From contig CAZFBD010000125.1 of the NCBI GenBank assembly GCA_964517125.1, forward strand, positions 1 to 6,567: a stretch of DNA of 6,567 nt. The letters are read 5' to 3'. How positions within the stretch are numbered: the stretch's first letter is position 1; the number at the start of each line of letters is the position of its first letter. Positions 1 to 4,688 of the stretch are shown piece after piece. The translations under genes were made by a program, and so were the position numbers. The notes below the pieces were generated by a model, which made no database searches, was not told where the DNA came from, and saw only the letters and a list, made by a program, of their open reading frames with translations. The stretch is from SHLQ01 sp964517125 (GTDB taxonomy: Bacteria > Actinomycetota > Acidimicrobiia > Acidimicrobiales > SHLQ01).

Positions 1-43
1 ACGACGCGATGTAGTCGGTGTTGATCGTTCCGTACCGCGGCAT
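1..43 (-). CDS. 5' end of an unidentified gene, truncated by window edge
   Basis: An ATG at 43 on the minus strand opens a frame of 14 codons (MPRYGTINTDYIAS) that reaches the window edge without a stop. It begins 13 nt after the nitroreductase stop codon on the same strand, so it would be the second gene of that transcription unit. No strong Shine-Dalgarno is visible in the 13-nt gap. Fourteen residues are too few to name a family. A second ATG at 54 is followed after two codons by a stop and is not a competitor. Confidence 0.45.
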   Translation of the reverse strand, partial: MPRYGTINTDYIAS

Positions 44-56
44 CAGGCGGTCATCT

Positions 57-737
57 CTAGCTCTCGAAGCCGACGTAGGAAGCCACGTCTGCGTTTTCCG
101 CCCGACGGGACACAACATCGTTGGCAACGAAGTCGGGGTCGGGCCAGCCCATGGCCACACAGGTCATGATGACCTCGTCTTCGGGGATGTTGCCGTGTTC
201 GCGCACCACCGATGACTGCATGATGCCCTGGCCATTGATCACGCAACCCAACCCCTTCGACGTCGCAGCCAGGACAAGCCCGTACGTCGCTGCACCGCAA
301 TCGAAGTGACCAATGGTGTCGTCGGCCAAGGCGGCATCCAGCGTGACGACCACCGAAACCGGCGCATCGAACTGACGGAATCCTCGCATCACCCAGTCCT
401 GGCGGCGTTCCTTGTCTTCGCGCGCAATCCCCATGGCTTCGAAGAGCTGCACCGCAATCCCAACCTGACGGTCTCGGTGGATGCCTTGATAGCCGTGGTC
501 GGCCATCTTGATCTCCCGATCGACAGCGGCACCGGCGAGCATCCGCTCGGTGTTGCCTTCTCGCACCAACTCCAGCGGAGCACCGGTGAGCACGTGAAAG
601 TTCCATGGCTGGGTGTTCATCGACGAGGGCGCCCGCTGGGCAAGGTCGATGATTTCCATCATCAACTCCTTGCTCACCGGCTTGTCGAGATAGCCGCGCG
701 TGCTGCGCCGGGCTCCAACCAACGATTCGAAATCCAT
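57..737 (-). CDS. Nitroreductase family protein (FMN-dependent)
   Basis: Predicted 226-aa cytoplasmic flavin enzyme of the nitroreductase family (PF00881 type), whose members use NAD(P)H to reduce nitroaromatics, quinones or other electrophiles through bound FMN. The true substrate cannot be read from the sequence. Visible landmarks are the N-terminal RRSTRGY (residues 10-16, the usual FMN-phosphate contact), APSSMNTQPW (36-45), a central helix containing HFDCGAATYGL and GLGCVINGQG, and the C-terminal GWPDPDF (197-203), typical of the family's final segment. Length is normal. I chose ATG at 737 rather than the upstream in-frame GTG at 758 because AGGGAAGGA lies 7 nt before it and the GTG version would put that site inside the gene. 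Another reading frame begins 13 nt after its stop, suggesting an operon. The divergent neighbour is a hydrolase. Confidence 0.93.
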   Translation of the reverse strand: MDFESLVGARRSTRGYLDKPVSKELMMEIIDLAQRAPSSMNTQPWNFHVLTGAPLELVREGNTERMLAGAAVDREIKMADHGYQGIHRDRQVGIAVQLFEAMGIAREDKERRQDWVMRGFRQFDAPVSVVVTLDAALADDTIGHFDCGAATYGLVLAATSKGLGCVINGQGIMQSSVVREHGNIPEDEVIMTCVAMGWPDPDFVANDVVSRRAENADVASYVGFES

Positions 738-744
738 CCGAGGT

Positions 745-753
745 TCCTTCCCT
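745..753 (-). promoter_or_regulatory. Shine-Dalgarno of the nitroreductase gene
   Basis: AGGGAAGGA on the minus strand, 7 nt before the ATG at 737. It decides the start: the upstream GTG at 758 has no comparable site and would make the ribosome site part of the coding region. Confidence 0.75.
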
Positions 754-914
754 CTCACCCCGCCGGCACCTGTTGCTGACGCCCATGTGCGGGCCGAGAT
801 CTAGTGCCTGCAAGACTGGCACATTGCACAGGCGATGCAGACATCAGGAGTAGTCGACGACCTCGCCGAGGTTCGTGCTGCTGTCGTTCGGCCCGAGAAG
901 CAGCTGGTTCGTTC

Positions 915-951
915 TACACTCTCCGACCATTCCACGATCGTCCTCCAGGAG
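915..951 (+). promoter_or_regulatory. Putative -10 element and Shine-Dalgarno for the hydrolase gene
   Basis: TACACT at 915-920 fits the actinobacterial TANNNT -10 consensus. It would place transcription start near 927 and leave a leader of roughly 33 nt. AGGAG at 947-951 sits 8 nt before the ATG at 960. No TTGACA-like -35 is obvious 16-18 nt upstream. Unlike several genes further along, this one has a conventional leader and ribosome site. Confidence 0.45.
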
Positions 952-959
952 TTGTCGAC

Positions 960-1550
960 ATGGCCGAAGTAGTCCTCTTCCACCACGTGCTGGGCCTCAC
1001 CGACGGCGTGCGCCGCTTCGCCGCCGAACTCGCTGGCGACCAGCACATCGTCCACACCCCCGACCTCTACAACGGAGCGACTGCCACAAACCTCGAAGAC
1101 GGCTTCGCCATCAAGAACGGCATCGGCGACGAGGTCCTCGCAGAGCGCACCCAACTCGCGCTCAACGACCTACCCGCCGAGATCGTCTACGCCGGCATCT
1201 CGCTCGGCGGCATGACCGCACAACGACTCGCCCAGACACAGCCCGGTGCTCTCGGGGCCCTGCTCTACGAAGCCTGCATCCCAATCTCCGGGGAGTCGAC
1301 GTTCGGCCCGTGGCCCGACGGGCTGCCCGTACAGGTCCACGGAATGGACAACGATGAGTTCTTCGCACACGAAGGCGACCTCGGCGCAGCCCGCGAGCTC
1401 GTCGACTCCGTCGGCCCTGACGTCGGTGCCGTTTTCACCTACCCCGGCGATCGACACCTGTTCCTTGACAGCTCACTGGACTCCTACGACCCCGAAGCAA
1501 CCGCGCGTGTGGTCGAGCGCTCACGCGAACTACTCGACCGCATCGGCTGA
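960..1550 (+). CDS. Dienelactone hydrolase family protein (alpha/beta hydrolase)
   Basis: Predicted 196-aa alpha/beta-hydrolase of the dienelactone hydrolase (DLH) family. The opening AEVVLFHHVLGLT, then HTPDLYNG (residues 32-39), the nucleophile elbow GISLGG (79-84), GMDNDE (128-133) and YPGDRHLF (161-168) occur in the expected order. The inferred triad is Ser81, Asp130 or Asp132, and His166. Classical DLH enzymes use a cysteine in a G-x-C-x-G elbow, so the serine here points to a general carboxylesterase/thioesterase-like relative rather than a proven chlorocatechol-pathway enzyme. Length is slightly below that of classical DLH. The frame stays open upstream to 804, but I start at ATG 960 because AGGAG precedes it at 8 nt and the upstream residues are arginine/cysteine-rich and unlike the family. 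No signal peptide is seen. It is transcribed away from the nitroreductase, and joint function is not established. Confidence 0.9.
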   Translation: MAEVVLFHHVLGLTDGVRRFAAELAGDQHIVHTPDLYNGATATNLEDGFAIKNGIGDEVLAERTQLALNDLPAEIVYAGISLGGMTAQRLAQTQPGALGALLYEACIPISGESTFGPWPDGLPVQVHGMDNDEFFAHEGDLGAARELVDSVGPDVGAVFTYPGDRHLFLDSSLDSYDPEATARVVERSRELLDRIG

Positions 1551-1565
1551 CGACGTCGTACGTCG
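1551..1565 (+). terminator. Small hairpin directly after the hydrolase stop codon
   Basis: CGACGT (1551-1556) and ACGTCG (1560-1565) form a perfect 6-bp stem with a 3-nt loop immediately after the TGA at 1548-1550. There is no following T tract, so a rho-independent terminator is only a weak suggestion. The stem could be chance in GC-rich DNA. Confidence 0.22.
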
Positions 1566-1945
1566 CCGAAAGCACCGCTGTTCTGCTTAGGGCTGGCCGA
1601 ACCAGACCTAGGCTTCACTCATGATTCCCCTCTGCCCAAAGACCTATTGGAAAGTCTGAACGTGCAGGTCCGCACGCTCGGCGACGGCGAAGTCGAGGCC
1701 TTCTTGCTGTGCCAGCGCGAGGCAGACGCTGACTCCGGTGTCGGTGGTCAGGGATGAGCCTCGCTGTCGGCTGACCACAGTCGATGCCGGGGGAACGTCG
1801 GATGGGGGACTTGAACTTCCCTATCCTGACGGGCAACTGACGTTGTTCTCCGGCAATCAGCTTCATCCGGACCGCATTCAGCGACACTCGAGTCCACTTC
1901 CAACAGCTCACAGTAGTCAGCACCTCATGACCGAGCTCCGGCTAG
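1566..1945. other. Stretch with no supportable gene
   Basis: About 380 bp between the hydrolase and the first toxin-antitoxin operon. Two short open frames exist. One is a plus-strand continuation of the hydrolase frame after its stop, ending at 1757. The other is a minus-strand frame ending with a TAG near 1658, about 60 codons. Neither has an ATG, a ribosome site or a family signature, and they overlap antisense. The region may hold eroded gene remnants, but I cannot name one. Confidence 0.5.
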
Positions 1946-1967
1946 GTGTAGCACAGGCGTGCTACAC
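1946..1967 (+). promoter_or_regulatory. Perfect palindromic operator of the first toxin-antitoxin operon
   Basis: The arms GTGTAGCAC (1946-1954) and GTGCTACAC (1959-1967) are exact reverse complements separated by a 4-bp spacer, AGGC. The right arm ends 8 nt before the antitoxin ATG and overlaps the -10 hexamer, where an autorepressing antitoxin would block RNA polymerase. Antitoxins of this class usually repress their own operon through such palindromes. A closely related half-palindrome lies at the same position in front of the second toxin-antitoxin operon (4556-4573). Confidence 0.8.
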
Positions 1968-1968
1968 T
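1963..1968 (+). promoter_or_regulatory. -10 hexamer TACACT, likely leaderless start
   Basis: TACACT matches the TANNNT consensus and lies 7 nt before the ATG at 1976, so the predicted transcription start coincides with the first base of the start codon. No Shine-Dalgarno is present (the sequence before the ATG is TTTGACCC). This fits a leaderless mRNA. The hexamer is inside the right arm of the operator palindrome. No clear -35 is visible. Confidence 0.55.
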
Positions 1969-1975
1969 TTGACCC

Positions 1976-2203
1976 ATGAGTACAACGACCGTCCGACTCG
2001 ACGACGAAGATAGAGCCCTGCTCGACATGTTGGCCCCAGAGTACGGAGGGCGCTCGAGCGCGATCCGCCAAGGCCTCCGCAATCTCGCAGCCGACCGGAA
2101 ACGCCAGCACGCCCTCAGCTCCTTCCTCGCCGAATGGGACAGCGAAGAAGACCCGATCAATGACGAAGAGGTCGCAGCGATGGCGGACCGCTACAACCTG
2201 TGA
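1976..2203 (+). CDS. Ribbon-helix-helix (CopG/VapB-type) antitoxin
   Basis: Predicted 75-aa antitoxin and autorepressor. The N-terminal STTTVRLDDEDRALLDML has the short basic/polar beta strand followed by a helix, then GRSSAIRQGLRNLA, the second helix of a ribbon-helix-helix DNA-binding fold. The acidic C-terminal half (EWDSEEDPINDEEVAAMADRY) is the usual region that wraps and inhibits the toxin. It directly precedes a PIN-domain gene and overlaps it by GTGA (2200-2203), so the two are translationally coupled. The start is the ATG 8 nt after the operator palindrome and 7 nt after the -10 hexamer, implying a leaderless transcript. Family assignment rests on fold pattern and context. The cognate RNA target of the toxin is unknown. 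Confidence 0.88.
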   Translation: MSTTTVRLDDEDRALLDMLAPEYGGRSSAIRQGLRNLAADRKRQHALSSFLAEWDSEEDPINDEEVAAMADRYNL

Positions 2204-2574
2204 TCCTCGACGCTGGCTTCCTCATCTCCGTTGACCGAAGCGCACGAGACGCCCGCGCCTTTCTGAACGCAGCGAACAGGTCGGAAACGACTCTCCACAC
2301 CACCCAGCCCGTGGTGGCGCAAGTTTGGCGGAACGGGTCGCTCCAAGCCCGCCTCGCGGCATTCCTCAAGACCATCACGATCCACCCGCTCGATGACGGC
2401 CGCCCAGTTGGGCAGCTTCTCGCCCAGACCAAAACATCCGACGTCGTCGATGCACACGTTGTGATCACCGCCGTGCGTCTCGGCCACGACATTCTGACGG
2501 GCGACCCAGACGACCTGACAACGCTCAGCGCACCACTCGGACCCGCCTCGCCCAACGTCCACGCCTGGCCCTGA
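2200..2574 (+). CDS. PIN-domain toxin (VapC-like) with Gln at the usual Glu site
   Basis: Predicted 124-aa PIN-domain ribonuclease, toxin partner of the preceding ribbon-helix-helix protein. PIN landmarks are ILDAGFLI with Asp4, VVDAHVV with Asp84, and TGDPDDL with Asp102/Asp105. The second acidic position, normally a Glu in a T/S-x-x-x-x-E-l segment, aligns with VVAQVWR, where Gln41 occupies it. As I recall, an A-Q-V-W-R motif is characteristic of a recognisable actinobacterial PIN subgroup, so this is probably a subfamily trait rather than a fresh inactivating mutation, but activity is not assured. Translation starts at GTG 2200, overlapping the antitoxin stop. The usual metal-dependent RNase role is inferred from the family only. 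Confidence 0.87.
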   Translation: MILDAGFLISVDRSARDARAFLNAANRSETTLHTTQPVVAQVWRNGSLQARLAAFLKTITIHPLDDGRPVGQLLAQTKTSDVVDAHVVITAVRLGHDILTGDPDDLTTLSAPLGPASPNVHAWP

Positions 2575-2601
2575 AACCTGCAAGTACCTGGCAAGCACGA
2601 A

Positions 2602-2620
2602 TGCCGTCTGCCTCACGGCA
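2602..2620 (+). terminator. Hairpin downstream of the PIN toxin
   Basis: TGCCGT (2602-2607) and ACGGCA (2615-2620) form a perfect 6-bp stem with a 7-nt loop, 27 nt after the toxin stop. No T tract follows. It is a possible transcription end for the operon, but weakly supported. Confidence 0.3.
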
Positions 2621-2699
2621 GCAGAACACCGATCGGCCATTTCGATGACGCTCGACGTATTCGCTCAAGCTGCAATCACTGAGCAGCGCGCTTCGTTGC

Positions 2700-2810
2700 A
2701 CCTTCGATCACGCCACCTCCGTGACCGAGTCGTTGTGGCTCCTCGAACACCCCAGCCGATACCGCACCGATGCCGCCAGGACCTTCGCCAACTGGCTCCT
2801 GAACCAGTAG
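2700..2810 (+). pseudogene. C-terminal remnant, possibly of a LysR-type regulator
   Basis: A plus-strand frame with no start codon encodes about 36 residues, including SLWLLEHPSRYR and ARTFANWLLNQ, ending in TAG at 2808-2810. The alternation of a hydrophobic strand, a basic turn and a final helix ending in W-L-L resembles the last residues of the substrate-binding domain of LysR-family regulators. The frame is closed upstream by a TGA at 2646-2648. Residues before about 2700 show no pattern, so only the 3' tip of a gene seems to survive. The identification is tentative. Confidence 0.25.
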
Positions 2811-3127
2811 TTCGGACGCAACCACGACGGCTTGCACCAAGTCGCATAGCGACCACTGGCTGAGGCAGGTGGCGAAGGCGGCCGAGGAAGGCTGAGCGCC
2901 CTGACCAGCACGCCGCTGGTGAGCAAGACCCGATAGTCACTTCGACCCGGGATCAGCTCGGGGAGATCGTCGAACTGCACGGCGAATCGGTCGACGACCC
3001 GCAACAACTCGATCGTCTGGAAGTCCGCTGTCGACGGTTCACCGTTCGGTCCGCGCTCCGAGCCCAGCTGACGGTCGAGATCCTCGAAGAATCCGTACGT
3101 CGCCCGAACCGGACGCCGATCGGTCAA
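2708..3127 (-). CDS. Conserved-looking hypothetical protein, RelE/ParE-like, with abnormal C-terminus
   Basis: From a TTG at 3127 the frame encodes 139 residues. Residues 9-80 look like a genuine protein: FFEDLDRQLG, then GEPSTADFQTIELL, DRFAVQFDDLPELIPG, and DYRVLLTSGVLVRAL. The P-x-x-I-P-G...YR-x-L-x-x-G pattern and a terminal beta hairpin recall RelE/ParE-type toxins, which are usually about 90-120 aa. After residue 80 (about 2888) the sequence turns proline/arginine/tryptophan-rich and runs antisense across the remnant at 2700-2810, so the natural C-terminus is probably lost by deletion or rearrangement. The TTG start overlaps the stop of the upstream frame by TTGA, suggesting a coupled pair. 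A longer frame opens at TTG 3178, but it would overlap the upstream partner much more. Toxin function is an inference from shape and setting only. Confidence 0.45.
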   Translation of the reverse strand: MTDRRPVRATYGFFEDLDRQLGSERGPNGEPSTADFQTIELLRVVDRFAVQFDDLPELIPGRSDYRVLLTSGVLVRALSLPRPPSPPASASGRYATWCKPSWLRPNYWFRSQLAKVLAASVRYRLGCSRSHNDSVTEVA

Positions 3128-3311
3128 GACCGCTGAGTCGGTTCGTTCTCTTCGATCCGACGCAAGATCCGCTGCCAACCGTCAACTACGTTCTCCGCAA
3201 GAATCGGGCCACCGCCGAAGGCTCTCTCCTGGGCCTCGTCGCCGACCAGATCAAAGCCTCGTTCGGATCCGCTCCATAGCTGAGCGAACGAGTCACGATC
3301 GCGACCGAAGG
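3124..3311 (-). pseudogene. 5'-truncated partner of the RelE/ParE-like gene
   Basis: About 62 codons ending in TGA at 3126-3124 look coding: GRDRDSFAQLW, then GFDLVGDEAQERAFGGG and ILAENVVDGWQRILRRIEE. No ATG, GTG or TTG opens the frame near this segment. The upstream part of the open frame (to 3432) is cysteine/tryptophan-rich and runs antisense to the SEC-C gene, so it is not credible coding sequence. The 5' part of the gene therefore appears missing. Its stop overlaps the next start by TTGA, so the two once formed an operon, perhaps an antitoxin-toxin-like pair. I do not recognise the family. Confidence 0.35.
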
Positions 3312-3369
3312 CAACTTGGGAGTCGTTGCATCGAGAGCCACCGCAGCGATCGCACCAAGGCGCTATCTG

Positions 3370-3375
3370 TACGCT
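3370..3375 (+). promoter_or_regulatory. Putative -10 hexamer TACGCT for the SEC-C gene
   Basis: TACGCT fits TANNNT and ends 8 nt before the ATG at 3384. No ribosome site precedes that ATG (the gap reads GGACAGCC). It is compatible with a leaderless or nearly leaderless transcript and supports 3384 as the start over the later in-frame ATGs at 3450 and 3495. Confidence 0.35.
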
Positions 3376-3383
3376 GGACAGCC

Positions 3384-3881
3384 ATGCGACAGACGATTCG
3401 ACCCATCGGCGCTGGCAAAGATGGATCAGCACTCGCCTTCGGTAGGTCGATGGCGTCTCCGCGAGCTGGGTTGGTTCTCCAATCGGGCGCCGAGATGCCC
3501 AACGACTGGCCCACGAGCCCCCAATCCGGCAACACCGAGGACAACCTCGGTCATGCCTTGGGCTGGACGCTCGAAGTTCGCCGCCGTGAACTGCTCATCC
3601 TGAACCCGCTCGGCGAGGGCTTGGTGAAGGCCGACGTACCCGACCTCGATGAGCAGTGGTTGCAGAACGTGCGAGCCGACGGCAGTTGTGCTGCGTTCCT
3701 CGTTCCGCTGGACACCGGGAGCACAACGGCCGACGGGATGATCAAGTCAGCGGCCGGAATTGGTAGAGCTGCCACGATCCGCGCCGCCATCGCCGACGGC
3801 TACGGCAAGGTCGACCCGGTCGGCCGCAATGAGCCATGCCCCTGTGACTCGGGCAAGAAGTTCAAACACTGCTGCGGATAG
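3384..3881 (+). CDS. SEC-C metal-binding motif-containing protein
   Basis: Predicted 165-aa soluble protein ending in a SEC-C motif (VGRNEPCPCDSGKKFKHCC, residues 146-164). Cys152, Cys154, Cys163 and Cys164 give the C-x-C-x8-C-C zinc ligand set first described at the C-terminus of SecA and found at the end of many unrelated small proteins. The preceding region (about 55-140: GWTLEVRRRELLILNPLG, then WLQNVRADGSCAAFLVPLD) looks like a small folded domain I do not recognise. The first 50 residues are low in pattern, so the true start may be the ATG at 3450 or 3495. I keep 3384 because of the nearby -10 hexamer. The gene converges on the vapC gene with only 8 nt between the two stop codons. Its role is unknown. 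SEC-C tails are often taken to mediate zinc-dependent contacts with protein or nucleic acid, but nothing here shows the partner. Confidence 0.8.
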   Translation: MRQTIRPIGAGKDGSALAFGRSMASPRAGLVLQSGAEMPNDWPTSPQSGNTEDNLGHALGWTLEVRRRELLILNPLGEGLVKADVPDLDEQWLQNVRADGSCAAFLVPLDTGSTTADGMIKSAAGIGRAATIRAAIADGYGKVDPVGRNEPCPCDSGKKFKHCCG

Positions 3882-3889
3882 TCCTGCCG

Positions 3890-4282
3890 TCATCGTGGCG
3901 CCACCACCGCTACCCCGTTCGAAACCGCTGCGTCTGCCAGACGATCGTCGTAGGTGATGAATCCCTCGAGATCGTCTCCCAGGTCGAGTGCTGCCGCGAG
4001 ATGAATTGCGTCGAGCGACCGCAGCCCAGTCGGGTCGAGCCGGCCAGCATCCTCGAATACCGCTGGCGTGACGTGGACCAGAGTGACCGCATCCAGGACT
4101 TCACGCGCCTGCAACACCCGGTCTGGCGTTGCCCTGCGCACGGCCCGCATCAATTCGGTTCGAGCCAAATCGCACGTGACAAGCTCGCTACCCGATTCCT
4201 TCAACCATTTTCGGAGTGCTGCCGTCTCTGACTCGGCAACCACCAGCTTCACCAGCGCCGAGGTATCAACGTAGAACACCAC
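3890..4282 (-). CDS. vapC: VapC-type PIN-domain ribonuclease toxin
   Basis: Predicted 130-aa toxin with the complete set of canonical PIN residues: FYVDTSALVKL with Asp6, ARTELMRA with Glu43, SLDAIHLAAAL with Asp91, and TYDDRLADAA with Asp112/Asp113. Length and motif spacing match VapC. Family members are Mg-dependent endoribonucleases cutting tRNA or rRNA and are silenced by the antitoxin encoded just upstream. The start is GTG at 4282, one base after the antitoxin stop. A second GTG at 4279 is equally possible and changes the protein by one residue. The tight spacing implies co-translation with vapB. The 3' end faces the SEC-C gene with an 8-nt gap, leaving little room for separate terminators. 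Confidence 0.93.
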   Translation of the reverse strand: MVFYVDTSALVKLVVAESETAALRKWLKESGSELVTCDLARTELMRAVRRATPDRVLQAREVLDAVTLVHVTPAVFEDAGRLDPTGLRSLDAIHLAAALDLGDDLEGFITYDDRLADAAVSNGVAVVAPR

Positions 4283-4283
4283 G

Positions 4284-4547
4284 TCAGTACCGCTCGTCGT
4301 CTCGCATCTCCTGCAGCGCGCTCGAGAGATCGGGTCCTGGCTCTGGGGCCGGCAGATCGATCAACCTGCCACGGGCGGGCCGAGCATGCCCTTCTTCGAT
4401 CAAGGCCACCAGACGCGACTTCGGAATCGCCGACATACGAGCAACAGGACGGCCACGATCAGTAATCGTCACCGTCTCCCCAGCAGCAGCCTCAGCAACC
4501 ACCGCCGACGCATTTTGCTTCAGTGCGCGTATCCCAACTTCAGACAT
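4284..4547 (-). CDS. vapB: Phd/YefM-family antitoxin (VapB)
   Basis: Predicted 87-aa antitoxin. The N-terminal MSEVGIRALKQNASAVVAEA, then GETVTITDRGRPVARM, is the Phd/YefM DNA-binding fold (strand, helix, hairpin with the typical T-x-R-G-R-P-V-A turn). The C-terminal part, rich in Pro, Leu and acidic residues (RLIDLPAPEPGPDLSSALQEMRDDE), is the toxin-neutralising tail. ATG 4547 is preferred to the TTG at 4556 because a TACATT -10 hexamer lies 7 nt upstream and the operator ends 8 nt upstream. The TTG would lie inside the -10 hexamer. The gene is followed by vapC after a single base. This antitoxin fold is unrelated to the ribbon-helix-helix fold of the first operon, although their promoter sites are alike. 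Confidence 0.9.
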   Translation of the reverse strand: MSEVGIRALKQNASAVVAEAAAGETVTITDRGRPVARMSAIPKSRLVALIEEGHARPARGRLIDLPAPEPGPDLSSALQEMRDDERY

Positions 4548-4554
4548 GTGCTTC

Positions 4555-4560
4555 AATGTA
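4555..4560 (-). promoter_or_regulatory. -10 hexamer TACATT of the vapBC operon, likely leaderless
   Basis: On the minus strand TACATT is followed by 7 nt (GAAGCAC) and then ATG 4547. This is the same spacing as the first toxin-antitoxin operon and puts the predicted transcription start at the ATG. It lies in the gene-proximal operator arm. Confidence 0.5.
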
Positions 4561-4573
4561 GCACATTAGTGCT
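4556..4573 (-). promoter_or_regulatory. Operator of vapBC related to the first TA operator
   Basis: Read toward vapB the site is AGCAC, 4-bp spacer TAAT, then GTGCTACA. AGCAC and GTGCT are exact reverse complements, so the core is a 5-bp-arm palindrome. It shares AGCAC-N4-GTGCTACA with the operator at 1946-1967, 13 fixed bases in the same 17-bp frame. The aligned gene-proximal arm ends the same 8 nt before the ATG. The distal arm has lost the outer TACA complement seen in the first operator. Autoregulation by the VapBC complex is the expected role. Confidence 0.65.
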
Positions 4574-4621
4574 CGAGGACAAGGGACTTGCCCCACGCCT
4601 ACCTCTCCCTGCCCAAGCCAG

Positions 4622-4660
4622 CGTCTACGAGTCCGCCTTCGCACGATCGTCGCGTAGACG
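4622..4660. repeat. Inverted repeat with 8-bp arms in the SUKH-gene/vapB spacer
   Basis: CGTCTACG (4622-4629) and CGTAGACG (4653-4660) are exact reverse complements around a 23-nt loop. The spacer lies between the SUKH-like gene's stop (4689) and the vapB operator, both read on the minus strand, so this may end the SUKH-gene transcript. No T tract follows. A nested sequence in the loop, CGATCGTCGCG (4644-4654), also pairs with 4719-4729. Confidence 0.4.
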
Positions 4661-4688
4661 TGTACGAAGCGTAGGCACTTGCGCCTCG

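Noticed and set aside
43..822. 259-aa minus-strand open frame over the nitroreductase gene
   Set aside because: It is arginine/cysteine-rich with no family pattern and is out of frame on the same strand as the clearly recognisable nitroreductase.
803..823. GTGCC/GGCAC inverted repeat between the nitroreductase and hydrolase genes
   Set aside because: Arms of only 5 bp with a 9-nt spacer are expected by chance in sequence this GC-rich.
804..959. N-terminal extension of the hydrolase frame
   Set aside because: The extra 52 residues are Arg/Cys/Ser-rich and unlike DLH proteins, while a good AGGAG ribosome site precedes the ATG at 960.
1615..1923. 102-aa minus-strand open frame in the spacer before the first TA operon
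   Set aside because: Composition is arginine-rich with no recognisable motif, no ribosome site and no supporting context.
2157..2640. Two long minus-strand frames (145 and 149 aa) opposite the antitoxin/PIN toxin genes
   Set aside because: They are antisense shadows of the PIN toxin gene, which carries clear domain motifs.
3124..3432. Full 102-aa version of the frame upstream of the RelE/ParE-like gene
   Set aside because: The first 40 residues run antisense to the SEC-C gene start and look non-coding. Only the last 62 codons were kept, as a fragment.
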